From: an uncultured Blastocatellia bacterium
GTDB taxonomy: Bacteria; Acidobacteriota; Blastocatellia; Chloracidobacteriales; Chloracidobacteriaceae
Assembly: GCA_937934745.1 (NCBI GenBank)
Contig: CALGZC010000060.1
Location: forward strand, 1-50,392
Direction: 5' to 3'
Length of the DNA: 50,392 nucleotides
A program made the position numbers and the translations under genes. Shown piece after piece: positions 8,924-19,197 of the stretch. The notes beneath the pieces were generated by a model. The model searched no databases and was not told the origin of the DNA. It worked only from the letters and a program-made list of their open reading frames with translations. The stretch's first letter is position 1, and each line of letters begins with the position of its first letter.

Positions 8924-10337
8924 AGAATTAAGACACCTTGTATCAAGTATATTAGCATCAAGAGATGTAAGTAATCGTATTCTATTTACACTACTTATAC
9001 TATTCTTGTATAGATTAGGCAGTCACGTACGTGTACCTGGTATAGATCAGGAAAGGTTACGACTTCTTTGGGAAAGTTTACAAGGCTCATTAGTTGGCGT
9101 ACTCGATCTTTTCTCTGGTGGTAACTTAAAGGTTATATCAATATTTGCTTTAGGTATAACACCATACATCACCGCATCGATTGTAATACAGCTGCTTACA
9201 GTTGCTATAGTACAACTTAAGAAGCTACAAGAGGAAGGCGAATCAGGAAGACGGAAAATTAATCAGTATACAAGATACCTAACCATAGTATTATCCATTT
9301 TTCAGTCTACAGCTATCACCTTTTGGATTTCATCTCAACCTGGGTTAGTCAATATTTCATCAAGTATATTTCTCCCAATATCTGTAGTGACTTTGACTAC
9401 AGGAACCGCAATTGTGATGTGGATGGGAGAGCAAATTTCCGAGAGAGGGTTGGGTAATGGTATAAGTTTGTTAATCTTTGCAGGGATTGTTGTTAGATTG
9501 CCATCTATATTTTTCCAGTTCACTGAGAAGTTAGGAAGTGATCCCGTCTCTGCACTTGAAGCGCTTGCGATAGCGGTTGTGCTTATTCTAATTGTTGCCT
9601 TGATAGTATTTGTAGAAAAAGCGTACCGACCTATACAGATAGAGTACACACGTCGAAAAGAAATACGCGGAGACATTCCAAAATCTTATCTACCAATGAA
9701 GATAAATATGTCTGGTGTAATACCTGTTATATTTGCATCTTCATTACTTGCTTTTCCTCTGACTATTACCCAATTTTTAGGAGGTGACTCTCAATTTTCT
9801 GAGTGGCTAACTTCTATTCTACGTTCCGGACATCCAGTATACGAACTAGTATTCATAGGCTGCATAATCTTTTTCTCATTTTTCTATGTCTCAGTGATTT
9901 TTGATGTACAAGATGTTTCAAATAACCTTAGAAAATTTGGAGGCTATGTACCAGGTATAAGGCCTGGTAGATCGACGGCTGAATACCTAGATTCAATAGT
10001 TACTAGATTAACTCTTGTAGGATCTGTTTACTTAGCTTTTGTTTGTTTCTTACCTCAGCTTATATCAAGCGGAATTGACCTTGCAGAGATACCCGTTATA
10101 GGGGACTGGTTGTATGCAAGTATCTCATCTAATCCTACTCTCTCTTGGATAGTAAAAGGTTTTGGTTATACATTTTACTTTGGCGGTACATCACTACTAA
10201 TAGCGGTGGGAGTATCAATAGACACAGCTCAGCAGTTAGAATCACGCTTGATAACAAGGAAATATGAAATGTACGGGGGCAGTGGTAAGCTCAGAGGAAG
10301 GCGACAGATGAGAGAGGAAAGTCATGCGAGACGGTGA
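8910..10337 (+). CDS. secY: Preprotein translocase channel subunit SecY
   Basis: A 475-residue polytopic membrane protein with ten predicted transmembrane helices. It forms the Sec channel that works with SecE, SecG and the SecA ATPase (secA is at 37063-39864 in this window). Recognised parts include the plug-region sequence after [21 protein letters not shown], the cytoplasmic loop [19 protein letters not shown], and the [17 protein letters not shown] loop that contacts SecA and the ribosome. It starts inside rplO and ends inside adk, each overlap being 14 bp. Confidence 0.98.
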   Translation: MKKIEELRHLVSSILASRDVSNRILFTLLILFLYRLGSHVRVPGIDQERLRLLWESLQGSLVGVLDLFSGGNLKVISIFALGITPYITASIVIQLLTVAIVQLKKLQEEGESGRRKINQYTRYLTIVLSIFQSTAITFWISSQPGLVNISSSIFLPISVVTLTTGTAIVMWMGEQISERGLGNGISLLIFAGIVVRLPSIFFQFTEKLGSDPVSALEALAIAVVLILIVALIVFVEKAYRPIQIEYTRRKEIRGDIPKSYLPMKINMSGVIPVIFASSLLAFPLTITQFLGGDSQFSEWLTSILRSGHPVYELVFIGCIIFFSFFYVSVIFDVQDVSNNLRKFGGYVPGIRPGRSTAEYLDSIVTRLTLVGSVYLAFVCFLPQLISSGIDLAEIPVIGDWLYASISSNPTLSWIVKGFGYTFYFGGTSLLIAVGVSIDTAQQLESRLITRKYEMYGGSGKLRGRRQMREESHARR

Positions 10338-11004
10338 AGCCGTTATAGTTATTCTAATTGGGGCTCCAGGATCAGGTAAGGGAACTCAGTCGAGGAAGCT
10401 GAGCATGTCCCTTAGTATGCCGAAGATATCTACTGGCGATATACTTAGATCTTATACGCTCAGTAATCATCCACTTTCTGACAAGATAAACAGTATCATT
10501 GCCTCTGGCTCACTAGTACCTGATGACATCCTGTTTTCCGTAATCTCAGAAAGACTTTCTTCTCCAGATTGCGACAGGGGTTTTATATTAGACGGATACC
10601 CAAGAAACATACAACAAGCAACTTTTTTAGACAGTGTATTGTCACAGAGAAAACATAGACTTGTAGTTGTAGAAATTGTCGTTCCTGAAGATGTTCTTAT
10701 AAAAAGAATAGCAGGGAGATTTTCTTGTAAATCCTGCGGTACAATATACAATCAGTATTTTTCAAAGCCAAAACAAGCAGGTATCTGTGATCAGTGTGGT
10801 AGTTCTGAGTTCTACTATCGTGTAGATGATAAAGAGTCAGTGGTAATGGAGCGATTACGCGCGTATCAACTTCAGACACTTCCTCTTATCGAATTTTATA
10901 ATCAAAGGAACCTAGTCTGCAAAGTTAACGGTGATAAAAGTTCTGATGAAGTCCATGAAGATCTACTTTCTTGCATATTTGATAAGACTCCTAAGATTAG
11001 TTAA
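10324..11004 (+). CDS. adk: Adenylate kinase, zinc-LID type
   Basis: A 226-residue long-form adenylate kinase interconverting ATP + AMP and 2 ADP. The P-loop GAPGSGKGTQ is at residues 13-22, the AMP-binding STGD follows near 38, and DGYPRN near 90. The LID holds a four-cysteine zinc site (CKSCG and, after about 17 residues, CDQCG). It overlaps the end of secY by 14 bp and its stop abuts the ATG of map with no gap. The short in-frame lead before the P-loop is slightly longer than usual. Confidence 0.97.
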   Translation: MRDGEAVIVILIGAPGSGKGTQSRKLSMSLSMPKISTGDILRSYTLSNHPLSDKINSIIASGSLVPDDILFSVISERLSSPDCDRGFILDGYPRNIQQATFLDSVLSQRKHRLVVVEIVVPEDVLIKRIAGRFSCKSCGTIYNQYFSKPKQAGICDQCGSSEFYYRVDDKESVVMERLRAYQLQTLPLIEFYNQRNLVCKVNGDKSSDEVHEDLLSCIFDKTPKIS

Positions 11005-11757
11005 ATGATTATATCGAAAACGAATAGTCAAATTGCGAAAATGCATACAGCCGGAAAATACTTAGCAGAATTGCTTGCTGTACTTAAAGAAAATGTTGTA
11101 CCAGGTATCTCAACACTTGAGCTAAATAAGATTGCAGAGCAATGGCTTAATCGCAAAGGTCTCTACTCACCTTTCAAGGGCTATCGTGGTTACCCAGCAA
11201 GCATATGTGTATCAGTCAATGAGCAAGTTGTTCACGGTATTCCAACGAAAAGGGAAATTCAGTTAGGTGACGTAGTGAGTATAGACGCAGGCGTTGTATT
11301 TGACGGCTATGTAGCGGATGCTGCAACTACAGTAGCAGTTGGAGAAGTCTCAGAGGAACTACAGCAACTACTGAGTGTTGCTGAGAACTCCTTATACCAA
11401 GGCATAGATAAAATGAGAGAAGGGAATCGTTTATATGATATTACACATGCAATTCAATCTTATGTAGAACCCTATAACTATGGTTTAGTTAGGGAATTTT
11501 GTGGCCATGGTGTTGGAAGAAAGATGCACGAGGATCCTCAAGTTCCTAATTGTGGACATCGCCCGAACACTGGCCCACGTTTACGATGTGGTTGGGTGTT
11601 GGCGATAGAACCTATGGTTAACTTAGGTACGGCATCTGTTCACATAGAGAGTGATGGTTGGACTGTGGTGACCAATGATGGCAAGCCATCAGCTCACTTT
11701 GAACATACAGTCGCTATAACTGCAGATGGTCCACTGATACTAACCGAGTTTACATAA
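11005..11757 (+). CDS. map: Methionine aminopeptidase type I
   Basis: A 250-residue MetAP that removes the initiator methionine from nascent proteins. The metal ligands are visible: an aspartate pair in SIDAGVVFDGYVADAA, the histidine in CGHGVGR, and glutamates in AIEPMV and HFEHTVAI. The HGIP motif upstream is also typical. The start ATG directly follows the adk stop, giving tight coupling. Length matches the family (about 250). Confidence 0.97.
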   Translation: MIISKTNSQIAKMHTAGKYLAELLAVLKENVVPGISTLELNKIAEQWLNRKGLYSPFKGYRGYPASICVSVNEQVVHGIPTKREIQLGDVVSIDAGVVFDGYVADAATTVAVGEVSEELQQLLSVAENSLYQGIDKMREGNRLYDITHAIQSYVEPYNYGLVREFCGHGVGRKMHEDPQVPNCGHRPNTGPRLRCGWVLAIEPMVNLGTASVHIESDGWTVVTNDGKPSAHFEHTVAITADGPLILTEFT

Positions 11758-11808
11758 ACACAAGACACTCTCTTCGAGTTTTTTACTTGTCTAAAAGTTG
11801 GAGGGACT

Positions 11809-12027
11809 GTGCCAAAGGATGATGTTATTGAGGCGCCAGCTTTTGTTATAGAAGCACTACCAAACGCAATGTTTCGAGTCGAGCTAGAGAATAAACATAC
11901 AGTGCTAGCACGCATATCAGGTAAGATGCGAAAGAACTTCATAAAGATACTACCTGGTGACAAGGTTCTAGTAGAGCTGTCTCCCTATGATCTGACTAGA
12001 GGTAGGATTGTTTACCGTTATAAGTGA
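11809..12027 (+). CDS. infA: Translation initiation factor IF-1
   Basis: A 72-residue OB-fold IF-1 that occupies the ribosomal A site during initiation. It has the family's [19 protein letters not shown] opening, [16 protein letters not shown] and the [13 protein letters not shown] end. It starts with GTG at 11809, close behind a strong GGAGGG site, which fixes the start. It lies between map and rpmJ as in many bacteria. Confidence 0.97.
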   Translation: MPKDDVIEAPAFVIEALPNAMFRVELENKHTVLARISGKMRKNFIKILPGDKVLVELSPYDLTRGRIVYRYK

Positions 12028-12040
12028 TAAGTGGTGACCT

Positions 12041-12154
12041 ATGAAAGTAAGAGCGTCTGTGAAGAAAATATGTAAATCCTGCAAGATTATCAATAGATTT
12101 GGTGTTGTTCGAGTGATCTGCATTAATCCTAAACATAAGCAGAGACAGGGATAA
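12041..12154 (+). CDS. rpmJ: 50S ribosomal protein L36, zinc-ribbon form
   Basis: A 37-residue L36, the smallest 50S protein. It opens [19 protein letters not shown] and ends NPKHKQRQG. The zinc-binding set of Cys11, Cys14, Cys27 and His32 is complete, so this is the zinc-containing (C+) form. It starts 13 bp after infA and lies 29 bp before rpsM, its normal place. Confidence 0.97.
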   Translation: MKVRASVKKICKSCKIINRFGVVRVICINPKHKQRQG

Positions 12155-12183
12155 ATTAACTCGTTGATTGGAGTAAGGAAGTC

Positions 12184-12567
12184 ATGGTGCGTATTGCTGG
12201 TGTAGATCTTCCAGAAAACAAAAGAGTAGATATTGCTCTAACATATATTTATGGAATAGGTCGCTCTCTTGCCTCTAAAATACTCGATAAGGCTAATGTT
12301 GATCCAAGTCTAAAAATGCATAATCTTTCAGAAGACGAGCTAGGCAGGATAAGATCTGTTATTGACAACTCTGTCATCGTAGAAGGTGACCTAAGAAAGC
12401 AAGTACAATTAGACATAAAAAGATTGATAGAAATTCAATCCTATAGAGGATTGAGGCATCGTAAAAACCTACCAGTTCATGGACAGAGAACCCATACTAA
12501 TGCAAGAACGCGTAAGGGACCAAGAAGAGCAACTGTAGCTAAAAAGAAGGCACCAGGTAAGAAATAA
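12184..12567 (+). CDS. rpsM: 30S ribosomal protein S13
   Basis: A 127-residue S13 of the 30S head that contacts L5 and the P-site tRNA. It starts [26 protein letters not shown], has the helix-two-turns-helix region, and the basic [21 protein letters not shown] tail near the P site. The ATG at 12184 is preceded by a long GGAGTAAGGAAG site. Confidence 0.98.
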   Translation: MVRIAGVDLPENKRVDIALTYIYGIGRSLASKILDKANVDPSLKMHNLSEDELGRIRSVIDNSVIVEGDLRKQVQLDIKRLIEIQSYRGLRHRKNLPVHGQRTHTNARTRKGPRRATVAKKKAPGKK

Positions 12568-12596
12568 TTCCAGTTTACTGACCAGAGTAATTAGGT

Positions 12597-13016
12597 ATGG
12601 CAAAGAAAGTAGCACAAGCAAAACTGTCTGCAAAGAAAAAAAGCTACAAAAAGAAAGAAAAGAAAAATGTGCCCCAAGGTATTGTCTATATTCAAGCATC
12701 ATTTAACAATACCCTCGTCAGTGTGACAGATCTGAATGGAAATCTCTTAACATCGAGTAGCTCTGGCGCGCTTGGGTTTAGAGGTTCAAGAAAAGGGACA
12801 CCTTTTGCTGCGCAGCAGGCAGCTGCTAAAGCAGCTTCAACTGCACGAGAATTAGTTGGAATGCAATCTTGCGAAGTCAGAGTTAGTGGGCCTGGTTCTG
12901 GACGAGAGTCAGCAATTCGAGCAATTCAAGCAAGTGGCATAGAGGTAAAAGTTATCCGTGATGTTACCCCAATTCCGCATAATGGTTGTCGACCGCGCAA
13001 GCGACGCAGGGTTTAG
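12597..13016 (+). CDS. rpsK: 30S ribosomal protein S11
   Basis: A 139-residue S11 of the 30S platform near the E site. A lysine-rich N-terminal extension (residues 1-25) precedes the standard fold, which starts at [21 protein letters not shown] and ends in [18 protein letters not shown]. Its composition (29 of 60 GC in 12841-12900) is higher than that of the spc genes, showing the composition wavers inside the cluster. Confidence 0.98.
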   Translation: MAKKVAQAKLSAKKKSYKKKEKKNVPQGIVYIQASFNNTLVSVTDLNGNLLTSSSSGALGFRGSRKGTPFAAQQAAAKAASTARELVGMQSCEVRVSGPGSGRESAIRAIQASGIEVKVIRDVTPIPHNGCRPRKRRRV

Positions 13017-13079
13017 TAAGAACTATCTGATAGTCTGGTAGAACGCTAAGTAGTTTTCTAGAAGTAGGAGGTTGTATTC

Positions 13080-13718
13080 GTGGCGCGTTATCGTGGTCCA
13101 GTCTGTCGCCTTTGTCGTAGGGAAGGTATCAAGCTTTTCTTGAAAGGAGATCGGTGTTACAAACCTTCTTGTCCAATTGAGAAGAGAGGTACATATCCTC
13201 CCGGGCAACATGGGAGGGACGCTAAGCGTGGGAAGTTAACGGGTTATGGCGAGCAGTTGAGGGAAAAACAAAAAGTGAAGCGCATGTACGGAATGCTTGA
13301 GGGGCAGTTTAAGAACTACTTTGAAAAAGCTTCCCGTCAGCGAGGGATAGTAGGCGAGAACTTACTCTTTCTTCTTGAGAGAAGACTAGATAATGTAGTT
13401 TACAGGATAGGTTTTGCTACCTCAAGAGCCCATGCGAGACAGTTAGTCAACCATGGTCATGTTAGAGTAAATAATAAAAAGGTGAATATTCCATCATTTC
13501 AAGTTAGAGTGGGTGATGTCATTTCAATAAAGGAAGAAAGTGCTTCCAATCCTATTATTCTACAATCCTTTGAAACGGCTGTTGGAAGAGGTCGTCCAAG
13601 TTGGCTAGAAGTTGAAAATAGAAATATCCTTGCTGCACGCGTTGTTGCTTTGCCAAAGAGGGAGGATATTACCCAACCAATCAATGAACAGATGATAGTT
13701 GAGCTTTACTCGAAATAA
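13080..13718 (+). CDS. rpsD: 30S ribosomal protein S4, zinc-finger form
   Basis: A 212-residue S4 that nucleates 30S assembly. The N-terminus [16 protein letters not shown] holds the first CxxC of a four-cysteine zinc site, completed by CYKPSC further on, as in Thermus S4. The S4 RNA-binding motif begins at [20 protein letters not shown] near residue 103. It starts with GTG at 13080, fixed by a strong AGGAGG about 9 bases upstream. Confidence 0.97.
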   Translation: MARYRGPVCRLCRREGIKLFLKGDRCYKPSCPIEKRGTYPPGQHGRDAKRGKLTGYGEQLREKQKVKRMYGMLEGQFKNYFEKASRQRGIVGENLLFLLERRLDNVVYRIGFATSRAHARQLVNHGHVRVNNKKVNIPSFQVRVGDVISIKEESASNPIILQSFETAVGRGRPSWLEVENRNILAARVVALPKREDITQPINEQMIVELYSK

Positions 13719-13751
13719 TTTATTTTTTGAAGTCTCAAGGAAGAAGGCGAT

Positions 13752-14744
13752 ATGGTGATACCTTTTCAGCGTCCAAGAAAACTCGAATGTGATTTAGAGA
13801 GCCTGACGGATACGTATGGATGTTTCTATGCTCAGCCCTTTGAAAGGGGATTTGGAACGACAGTAGGTAACAGCATTCGCCGTGCCTTGTACTCTTCAAT
13901 AGAAGGCGCTGCAATAACTGCTGTTAAGATAGAAGGGGTGCTTCATGAATTCTCTTCCATACCAGGAGTTGTGGAAGATGCCACAGATATCATACTGAAC
14001 TTAAAGAGAATACCCTTCAGGATGGCACCCGGAAAAACGGTTTCGACGCTTCGTCTCAATTGTAATCATCCAGGTGAGGTTTATGCATCTCATATTGAAG
14101 TAGAAGAAGGTGTCGAAGTTTTGAATAAAAACCTATACATTGCTACAGTAAGTGAAGGAGGGAATCTCTCAATTGAAATGCGCCTCAAGATGGGTAGAGG
14201 CTATGTCTCAGCAGACAAGAACTTTGATGAGGACTTAGCAATAGGTTACATACCTATTGACTCAGTTCACTCACCAATCAAACGCGTACGTTGTAATGTT
14301 GAAGCTGCTCGCTTAGGACAAGATACAGACTTTGAGAAGCTAATCCTAGAAGTATGGACAAATGGTAGTATTAAGCCGGTTGACTCAATTGGCCTGGCTG
14401 CAAAACTAGTTAAGGATCACATGTCCATATTCATAAACTTTGAAGAAACGGAAGCTGAAACAGAGCCGGTCAAAGCTCCTGAGCGAAAACCTGTTCTCAA
14501 CGAAAACCTAGACCGCTCTATAGAGGAGCTTGAGCTTAGTGTACGGTCATACAACTGTCTGAAGAATGCTGATATAAAGACAATTAGAGAGCTCATACAG
14601 AAAAATGAGCAAGAAATGCTAAAAACTAAAAACTTTGGACGTAAATCTCTGAATGAGATAAAGGAAATACTAGCTGCTATGGGTTTGGGTCTAGGTGCTA
14701 TTTTTGATGAAGAAGGAAATATAGTCGGCTACAAAAATGACTAA
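13752..14744 (+). CDS. rpoA: RNA polymerase alpha subunit
   Basis: A 330-residue alpha subunit. The N-terminal domain with [23 protein letters not shown] drives dimerisation and beta/beta' assembly; the linker around residues 235-255 is rich in Glu, Thr and Pro. The C-terminal DNA-binding domain has [20 protein letters not shown] and [15 protein letters not shown], the helix-hairpin-helix that reads UP elements. Order rpsD-rpoA-rplQ is the standard alpha operon. Confidence 0.98.
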   Translation: MVIPFQRPRKLECDLESLTDTYGCFYAQPFERGFGTTVGNSIRRALYSSIEGAAITAVKIEGVLHEFSSIPGVVEDATDIILNLKRIPFRMAPGKTVSTLRLNCNHPGEVYASHIEVEEGVEVLNKNLYIATVSEGGNLSIEMRLKMGRGYVSADKNFDEDLAIGYIPIDSVHSPIKRVRCNVEAARLGQDTDFEKLILEVWTNGSIKPVDSIGLAAKLVKDHMSIFINFEETEAETEPVKAPERKPVLNENLDRSIEELELSVRSYNCLKNADIKTIRELIQKNEQEMLKTKNFGRKSLNEIKEILAAMGLGLGAIFDEEGNIVGYKND

Positions 14745-14782
14745 CTAACAAATACATCCAAGGGAACAATGAGGAGGTAAGA

Positions 14783-15217
14783 ATGCGTCACCGGAATGCA
14801 GGTCGGAAACTGGGACGGACTTCATCCCACAGAAAATCAATGCTAAGGAATCTAGCAACTTCGCTTGTGCTTCACGAAAGAATTACGACGACGGTCCAGA
14901 AAGCAAAAGAATTACGTCCATTCATTGAGCGTGCAATTACACTTGGTAAGCGAGGTGACTTACAATCACGACGCTTAGCAGCATCATACTTCCATGCAGG
15001 CAATCAGAATTGGAATGAAGATCCAAGGCACTATAAGCACGGCTCTGAGAGGACTGCTGGAGTTGCGGCTTTGGCAAAGCTTTTTGATGTAATAGCAGCT
15101 CGCTATATGGACCGGAAAGGTGGCTACACACGGATACTCAAGTTGGGTTTTCGAAAGGGAGACGGGGCTGAAATGGCAATTATTGAATTTGTCGAACCAA
15201 TGAGTAATAAAAACTGA
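14783..15217 (+). CDS. rplQ: 50S ribosomal protein L17
   Basis: A 144-residue L17, last gene of the superoperon, located near the tunnel exit. It begins [20 protein letters not shown] and has [17 protein letters not shown]. It is longer than the E. coli form (127), with an insertion around residues 55-80 that includes [18 protein letters not shown] strong GAGGAGG-like site precedes the ATG. Confidence 0.97.
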   Translation: MRHRNAGRKLGRTSSHRKSMLRNLATSLVLHERITTTVQKAKELRPFIERAITLGKRGDLQSRRLAASYFHAGNQNWNEDPRHYKHGSERTAGVAALAKLFDVIAARYMDRKGGYTRILKLGFRKGDGAEMAIIEFVEPMSNKN

Positions 15218-15222
15218 CTTTT

Positions 15223-15274
15223 ACTCTAACTAGTCGAGTGAAATAATTTGCTATTGCTTATCTTTAGTTAGAGT
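15223..15274 (+). terminator. Inverted repeat after rplQ, possible transcription end
   Basis: ACTCTAACTA (15223-15232) and its exact complement TAGTTAGAGT (15265-15274) bracket a 32-base AT-rich loop, directly after rplQ. There is no proper U-run after the second arm, and the loop is long, so an ordinary intrinsic terminator is doubtful. A protein-binding or mRNA-stabilising role is equally possible. The remaining 50 bp lead into accB. Confidence 0.3.
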
Positions 15275-15326
15275 TTCAGTGCAAGCTTGTATCAAAGCCC
15301 TAATTTTTCAGTTTGGAGACTAACTT

Positions 15327-15806
15327 GTGAACATAAAAGAGATAAAAGAACTGATAGAAATAGTTACAGAGAAGCAGATAGCAGAATTGGAAATTGACAA
15401 AGCTGGATTAAAGCTTCGTATTAAGACTGCTTATACTTTGGATCTCAAGCCTGCTTCTGCTTCACGATTACCTACAACCGAAATGCATGATGTGCAACCT
15501 CTTCAAGGAAAAAGACAAACGGATCAGACATTACTATCAGCAGATGAGAAAGAAAATGAAGAAAATTTACACATTATCTATTCACCAATAGTAGGGACAT
15601 TTTATCGCGCACCTAGTCCAGATTCACCACCATTTGTTGAAGTCGGAAGTCAGGTTTCTCCTGGGACTGTCTTGTGTATTATTGAAGCAATGAAACTCAT
15701 GAACGAGATCGAATCTGATATATCTGGAGAAGTTGTAAAGATTCATCAAGAGAATGGTAAGCCAGTTGAATTTGGGCAGCCTCTGTTCTCACTGAAGAGG
15801 AAGTAA
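15327..15806 (+). CDS. accB: Biotin carboxyl carrier protein of acetyl-CoA carboxylase
   Basis: A 159-residue BCCP. It carries biotin on Lys123 in the [13 protein letters not shown] motif and shuttles carboxyl groups from AccC to the carboxyltransferase in malonyl-CoA synthesis. The N-terminal helix region (1-40) and a flexible Asp/Glu-rich linker (about 41-82) precede the biotinyl domain, which begins at [20 protein letters not shown]. It starts with GTG at 15327 behind a TTGGAGA site. accC follows 7 bp later. Confidence 0.97.
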   Translation: MNIKEIKELIEIVTEKQIAELEIDKAGLKLRIKTAYTLDLKPASASRLPTTEMHDVQPLQGKRQTDQTLLSADEKENEENLHIIYSPIVGTFYRAPSPDSPPFVEVGSQVSPGTVLCIIEAMKLMNEIESDISGEVVKIHQENGKPVEFGQPLFSLKRK

Positions 15807-15813
15807 GATCTCC

Positions 15814-17148
15814 TTGTTTAAGAAAGTACTCATTGCCAATCGTGGTGAAATAGCTTGCCGTGTTATATGGGCCTGCAAAGAGCTTGGTATGAAGACAGTC
15901 GCTGTATATTCCCAAGCTGATACTGATTCCTTGCACGTGCGCTTCGCCGATGAAGCAGTCTGTATTGGTCCACCTCCTTCGAGGCAAAGTTACCTAAATA
16001 TTCCTGCCGTAATCAGTGCAGCAGAAGTAACTAATGCAGATGCAATCCATCCTGGCTACGGTTTCCTTTCAGAGAATGCTCGTTTTGCAGAAGTTTGTGA
16101 AGCTTGTAACATAGTATTCATTGGCCCATCATCGAGTGCGATTAGAGCCATGGGTGATAAGGCGATGGCAAAGGCGACGATGATGGCTGCTGGTGTCCCA
16201 ACTGTGCCGGGAAGCAATGGAGTCGTTGAATCATTCGAACTGGCGCAGGCTATAGCCTCTGAAATAGGTTATCCACTGATTATCAAAGCAACTGCTGGTG
16301 GTGGCGGACGCGGTATGCGTATTGTCAAATCGCCTGAGGAACTACGTCTTAGCTTTGAATCTGCTCAATCAGAAGCTGCTGCAGCGTTTGGTAACCCAGG
16401 CGTGTACATAGAGAAATATATTGAGAATCCACGCCATGTAGAGATTCAAGTACTGGCCGACAAGTACGGTAATGTTGTTCACCTGGGCGAACGCGATTGT
16501 TCTATTCAACGTAAAAATCAAAAACTAGTCGAGGAAGCACCAAGTCCTATCGTTTCACCTGAGATGCGTCAACGCATGGGCGAGGCAGCACTAAATGCCT
16601 GCCATAGTGTAAACTATGCCAATGCTGGAACAGTAGAGTTTATTGTTGATGAATCACTAAATTTCTACTTTATGGAGATGAATACACGAATTCAAGTTGA
16701 GCATCCAGTTACTGAGTTTATTACTGGAGTTGATTTGGTGCGCGAGCAAATTCTTATAGCTGCTGGAGAGAAAATAAGTTTTTCCCAAACTGAGATAGAT
16801 TTCAAAGGTCACGCAATAGAATGTCGTATCAATGCTGAAGATCCTGAAAAATTTATTCCTTCACCTGGTCAAATCACTTCTTTGAACATACCTAATGGTC
16901 CCGGAACTAGAGTGGATACCCACATATACACGGGTTACAAAGTACCTCCGTATTATGACTCCTTGATAGCTAAGCTCATAGTTCACGCACCTAATCGTGA
17001 TCAAGCCATTGCACGCATGAGAAGATCTCTTGAAGCATTTATAGTTGAAGGTGTTAAGACAACTATTCCTTTACATCAAAAAATTATGGAAAGTCAGATC
17101 TTTAAATCTGGCCATTTCTCAACACGTTTTCTTGAGAACTTCTCATGA
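15814..17148 (+). CDS. accC: Biotin carboxylase subunit of acetyl-CoA carboxylase
   Basis: A 444-residue ATP-grasp biotin carboxylase that carboxylates biotin on AccB using ATP and bicarbonate. The glycine-rich ATP loop [14 protein letters not shown] is near residue 159, and the active-site stretch [15 protein letters not shown] near 286. The start is TTG at 15814; the N-terminus [15 protein letters not shown] is exactly where homologues begin. Its last 55 bp overlap the end of an opposite-strand gene. Confidence 0.97.
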   Translation: MFKKVLIANRGEIACRVIWACKELGMKTVAVYSQADTDSLHVRFADEAVCIGPPPSRQSYLNIPAVISAAEVTNADAIHPGYGFLSENARFAEVCEACNIVFIGPSSSAIRAMGDKAMAKATMMAAGVPTVPGSNGVVESFELAQAIASEIGYPLIIKATAGGGGRGMRIVKSPEELRLSFESAQSEAAAAFGNPGVYIEKYIENPRHVEIQVLADKYGNVVHLGERDCSIQRKNQKLVEEAPSPIVSPEMRQRMGEAALNACHSVNYANAGTVEFIVDESLNFYFMEMNTRIQVEHPVTEFITGVDLVREQILIAAGEKISFSQTEIDFKGHAIECRINAEDPEKFIPSPGQITSLNIPNGPGTRVDTHIYTGYKVPPYYDSLIAKLIVHAPNRDQAIARMRRSLEAFIVEGVKTTIPLHQKIMESQIFKSGHFSTRFLENFS

Positions 17149-18458
17149 CTTAATCTCAAGAGTATGGCTTGTGCTTCAGAAGGAGTTTTGATAATTCCCT
17201 CAATCTGAAGTTCTTCAAATTGTTGAAGAAGGCTTCTTACTTCAGGTCCCGGCTTAATGCCTACAGATAGGATGTCATTGCCATTGACTAGTCGCTTATA
17301 TTCTTTCTTTATTGAATAATAATCTCTAATAGATTCTTCAAGCCACTGTAAAAATACATCCGAAGAGTTCAGATACAAGGATTTCAATAAGTAGCATAAT
17401 AACTCTAAGCTGGTAACTCGTTCTAATCTCCTTAAGAAAGAAATTATAACTTCTTTCTTGAGATTCTGGCAAAATACTTTATATGGCAGTATATGTATTT
17501 TCCTTAATGTAAGAATTTGATGTCGCATTGGATATTTTTGGTAAGTTTGAATACCAAGAGCGTCAAGAAGTTTTATTAAGTTAGATAATGATAGTCTAAT
17601 CCCTAATATTGAGAATAAAACTGAAAGTTTTTCAGGTTGGCTAAGATTTTTAGTTATTACTTTACCACGCCTAAGGGACTGCATTGTGTAATCCCAATTT
17701 GAATTTCGAGAGTACGGATTATCTATGATACTAGAGCTTACTAATTCCAGTAAACTTGGAAACAGTTTTTGGATAACATGAAGCCTTAACAAGTAATTAA
17801 ATCCAACTGAAGGATCTGGAGATAGTAGTAATATCTTCTCGATTTCTTGATATACTCTTTCTTTAGGAAGATCTGTTAAATTAATCTCTCTACAGAGTTC
17901 CCTAGTTGTTTTTGTTATACTGAAGTTATACCGAGAGGCAAGTTGTGCAGCTCTGAGAGCGCGCAGAGGATCCTCAGTGAAGGTATTTAGGTTAGCATGG
18001 CGTAGTTTTTTGCTAACCAGATCGCTCAAGCCATTGAGAGGATCTATGATAGATTCGGTTAAGGGATCTTGCAGTATCGCATTAACAGTAAAATCTCGAC
18101 GACTTACTGCCTCTTCAAATGTCATCCACGGATCGCCTTCGATGATGAAGCCACGATGTCCCTTTCCATATTTCGACTCACGTCGTGGGAGTGAAACGTC
18201 AACTTCTACTGATGGAGCTGCTTTAGGACGTAGCTTGTAAACAGCAAATTGCTCTCCAACTATGCTAACCTTTCCAAATTTTTCAAGCATTTCTTTCAGT
18301 AGAGCATTGGGCAAAGCGTAGACTTCAATGTCGTAATCCTTAGTAAGAAAGCCAAGTAACCGGTCTCTGACACAACCGCCAACAAGGAAACCCTTCCCAC
18401 CAGTTTCTCTGATGGACTTGAAAAGCTCTATGAGCCAGTCTGGTAGAATTGAAAGCAT
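17094..18458 (-). CDS. tRNA nucleotidyltransferase / poly(A) polymerase family protein
   Basis: A 454-residue class II nucleotidyltransferase. GGCVRD at residues 27-32 and the catalytic aspartates D41 and D43 in DYDIEV are intact, with the RRDFTVNAI motif near 120 and the [15 protein letters not shown] head-domain motif near 165. Such proteins add CCA to tRNA 3' ends, or poly(A) to RNA; motifs do not separate the two safely, though CCA addition is the essential role. The C-terminal half (230-454) is poorly conserved to my eye and I see no HD phosphohydrolase motif. It converges on accC and overlaps its last 55 bp antiparallel. Confidence 0.85.
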   Translation of the reverse strand: MLSILPDWLIELFKSIRETGGKGFLVGGCVRDRLLGFLTKDYDIEVYALPNALLKEMLEKFGKVSIVGEQFAVYKLRPKAAPSVEVDVSLPRRESKYGKGHRGFIIEGDPWMTFEEAVSRRDFTVNAILQDPLTESIIDPLNGLSDLVSKKLRHANLNTFTEDPLRALRAAQLASRYNFSITKTTRELCREINLTDLPKERVYQEIEKILLLSPDPSVGFNYLLRLHVIQKLFPSLLELVSSSIIDNPYSRNSNWDYTMQSLRRGKVITKNLSQPEKLSVLFSILGIRLSLSNLIKLLDALGIQTYQKYPMRHQILTLRKIHILPYKVFCQNLKKEVIISFLRRLERVTSLELLCYLLKSLYLNSSDVFLQWLEESIRDYYSIKKEYKRLVNGNDILSVGIKPGPEVRSLLQQFEELQIEGIIKTPSEAQAILLRLSHEKFSRKRVEKWPDLKI

Positions 18459-18496
18459 TTTCTAATGTAAGAAGCCTTGAGAAGTAGTGGTTATAA

Positions 18497-19180
18497 CTAG
18501 AGACTTAAATATCTGATGTTCTCTATGTCCAAATCAGTGATGTTATTGATAACGATGTTAGCTTCTCGTAATTGTTCCATAGGATATGAATTTGTGATGG
18601 CAACACAGGGCATGCCGGCAGCCCGTGCTGCTCGTATTCCAGCAATAGAGTCTTCAATAACCAAGCACTCTGATGCCCTGATTTCTACTTGATTACCTAG
18701 CTGCCTATTGAGATTTTGAAGAGTTTTTAGATAACCTTCTGGTGAAGGTTTACTTTCAATAAAATCCTCGGCGCTTGTAATAACTGTAAAATGCCTAAGA
18801 AGGTGATTAGATGAGAGAATGTCAACGATCTCTTTTCTTAATGCACCTGAGCAAATAGCTAACGTAAACTTTGTAGATGCCTCTTCTATCCATTCAACAA
18901 TACCAGGGAAAAGTTTTATTTCCTGTAAGTAAGTTAGAAAAAGGTTAGACTTCTTACTAATCATCTCGTCAATCTTTGCTTCTGTAATTTCAATTTCGAC
19001 TGAACTGAGTGCCTTTTTGAAGCAGGCTCTATCATCTAAGGCTAAGTAAAGTTCGTCATATATTTTTCGATCTAGGTTAATTTTTTTTTCCTCTGCGAGA
19101 ACTGTTCTAAGGCAGGAGAAGTGAATTGTTTCGGTATCGGCGATAACACCATCAAAATCAAATATTACAACTCTGACCAT
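18497..19180 (-). CDS. HAD-superfamily hydrolase, beta-phosphoglucomutase-like
   Basis: A 227-residue Rossmann-like phosphatase or phosphomutase. Motif I is FDFDGVIADTE with nucleophile Asp8 and acid/base Asp10; motif II is the Ser in AICSGA; motif III the Lys of ESKPSPEGYL; motif IV IEDSIAGIRAA. The cap domain (about 18-80) puts it in subclass I beside beta-phosphoglucomutase and phosphoglycolate phosphatase; the substrate is unknown. A TTG at 19198 could add six residues, but ATG at 19180 gives the usual start. It is divergent from the next gene with only 17 bp between start codons. Confidence 0.85.
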   Translation of the reverse strand: MVRVVIFDFDGVIADTETIHFSCLRTVLAEEKKINLDRKIYDELYLALDDRACFKKALSSVEIEITEAKIDEMISKKSNLFLTYLQEIKLFPGIVEWIEEASTKFTLAICSGALRKEIVDILSSNHLLRHFTVITSAEDFIESKPSPEGYLKTLQNLNRQLGNQVEIRASECLVIEDSIAGIRAARAAGMPCVAITNSYPMEQLREANIVINNITDLDIENIRYLSL

Positions 19181-19197
19181 AGAAAATATAGGAGACA

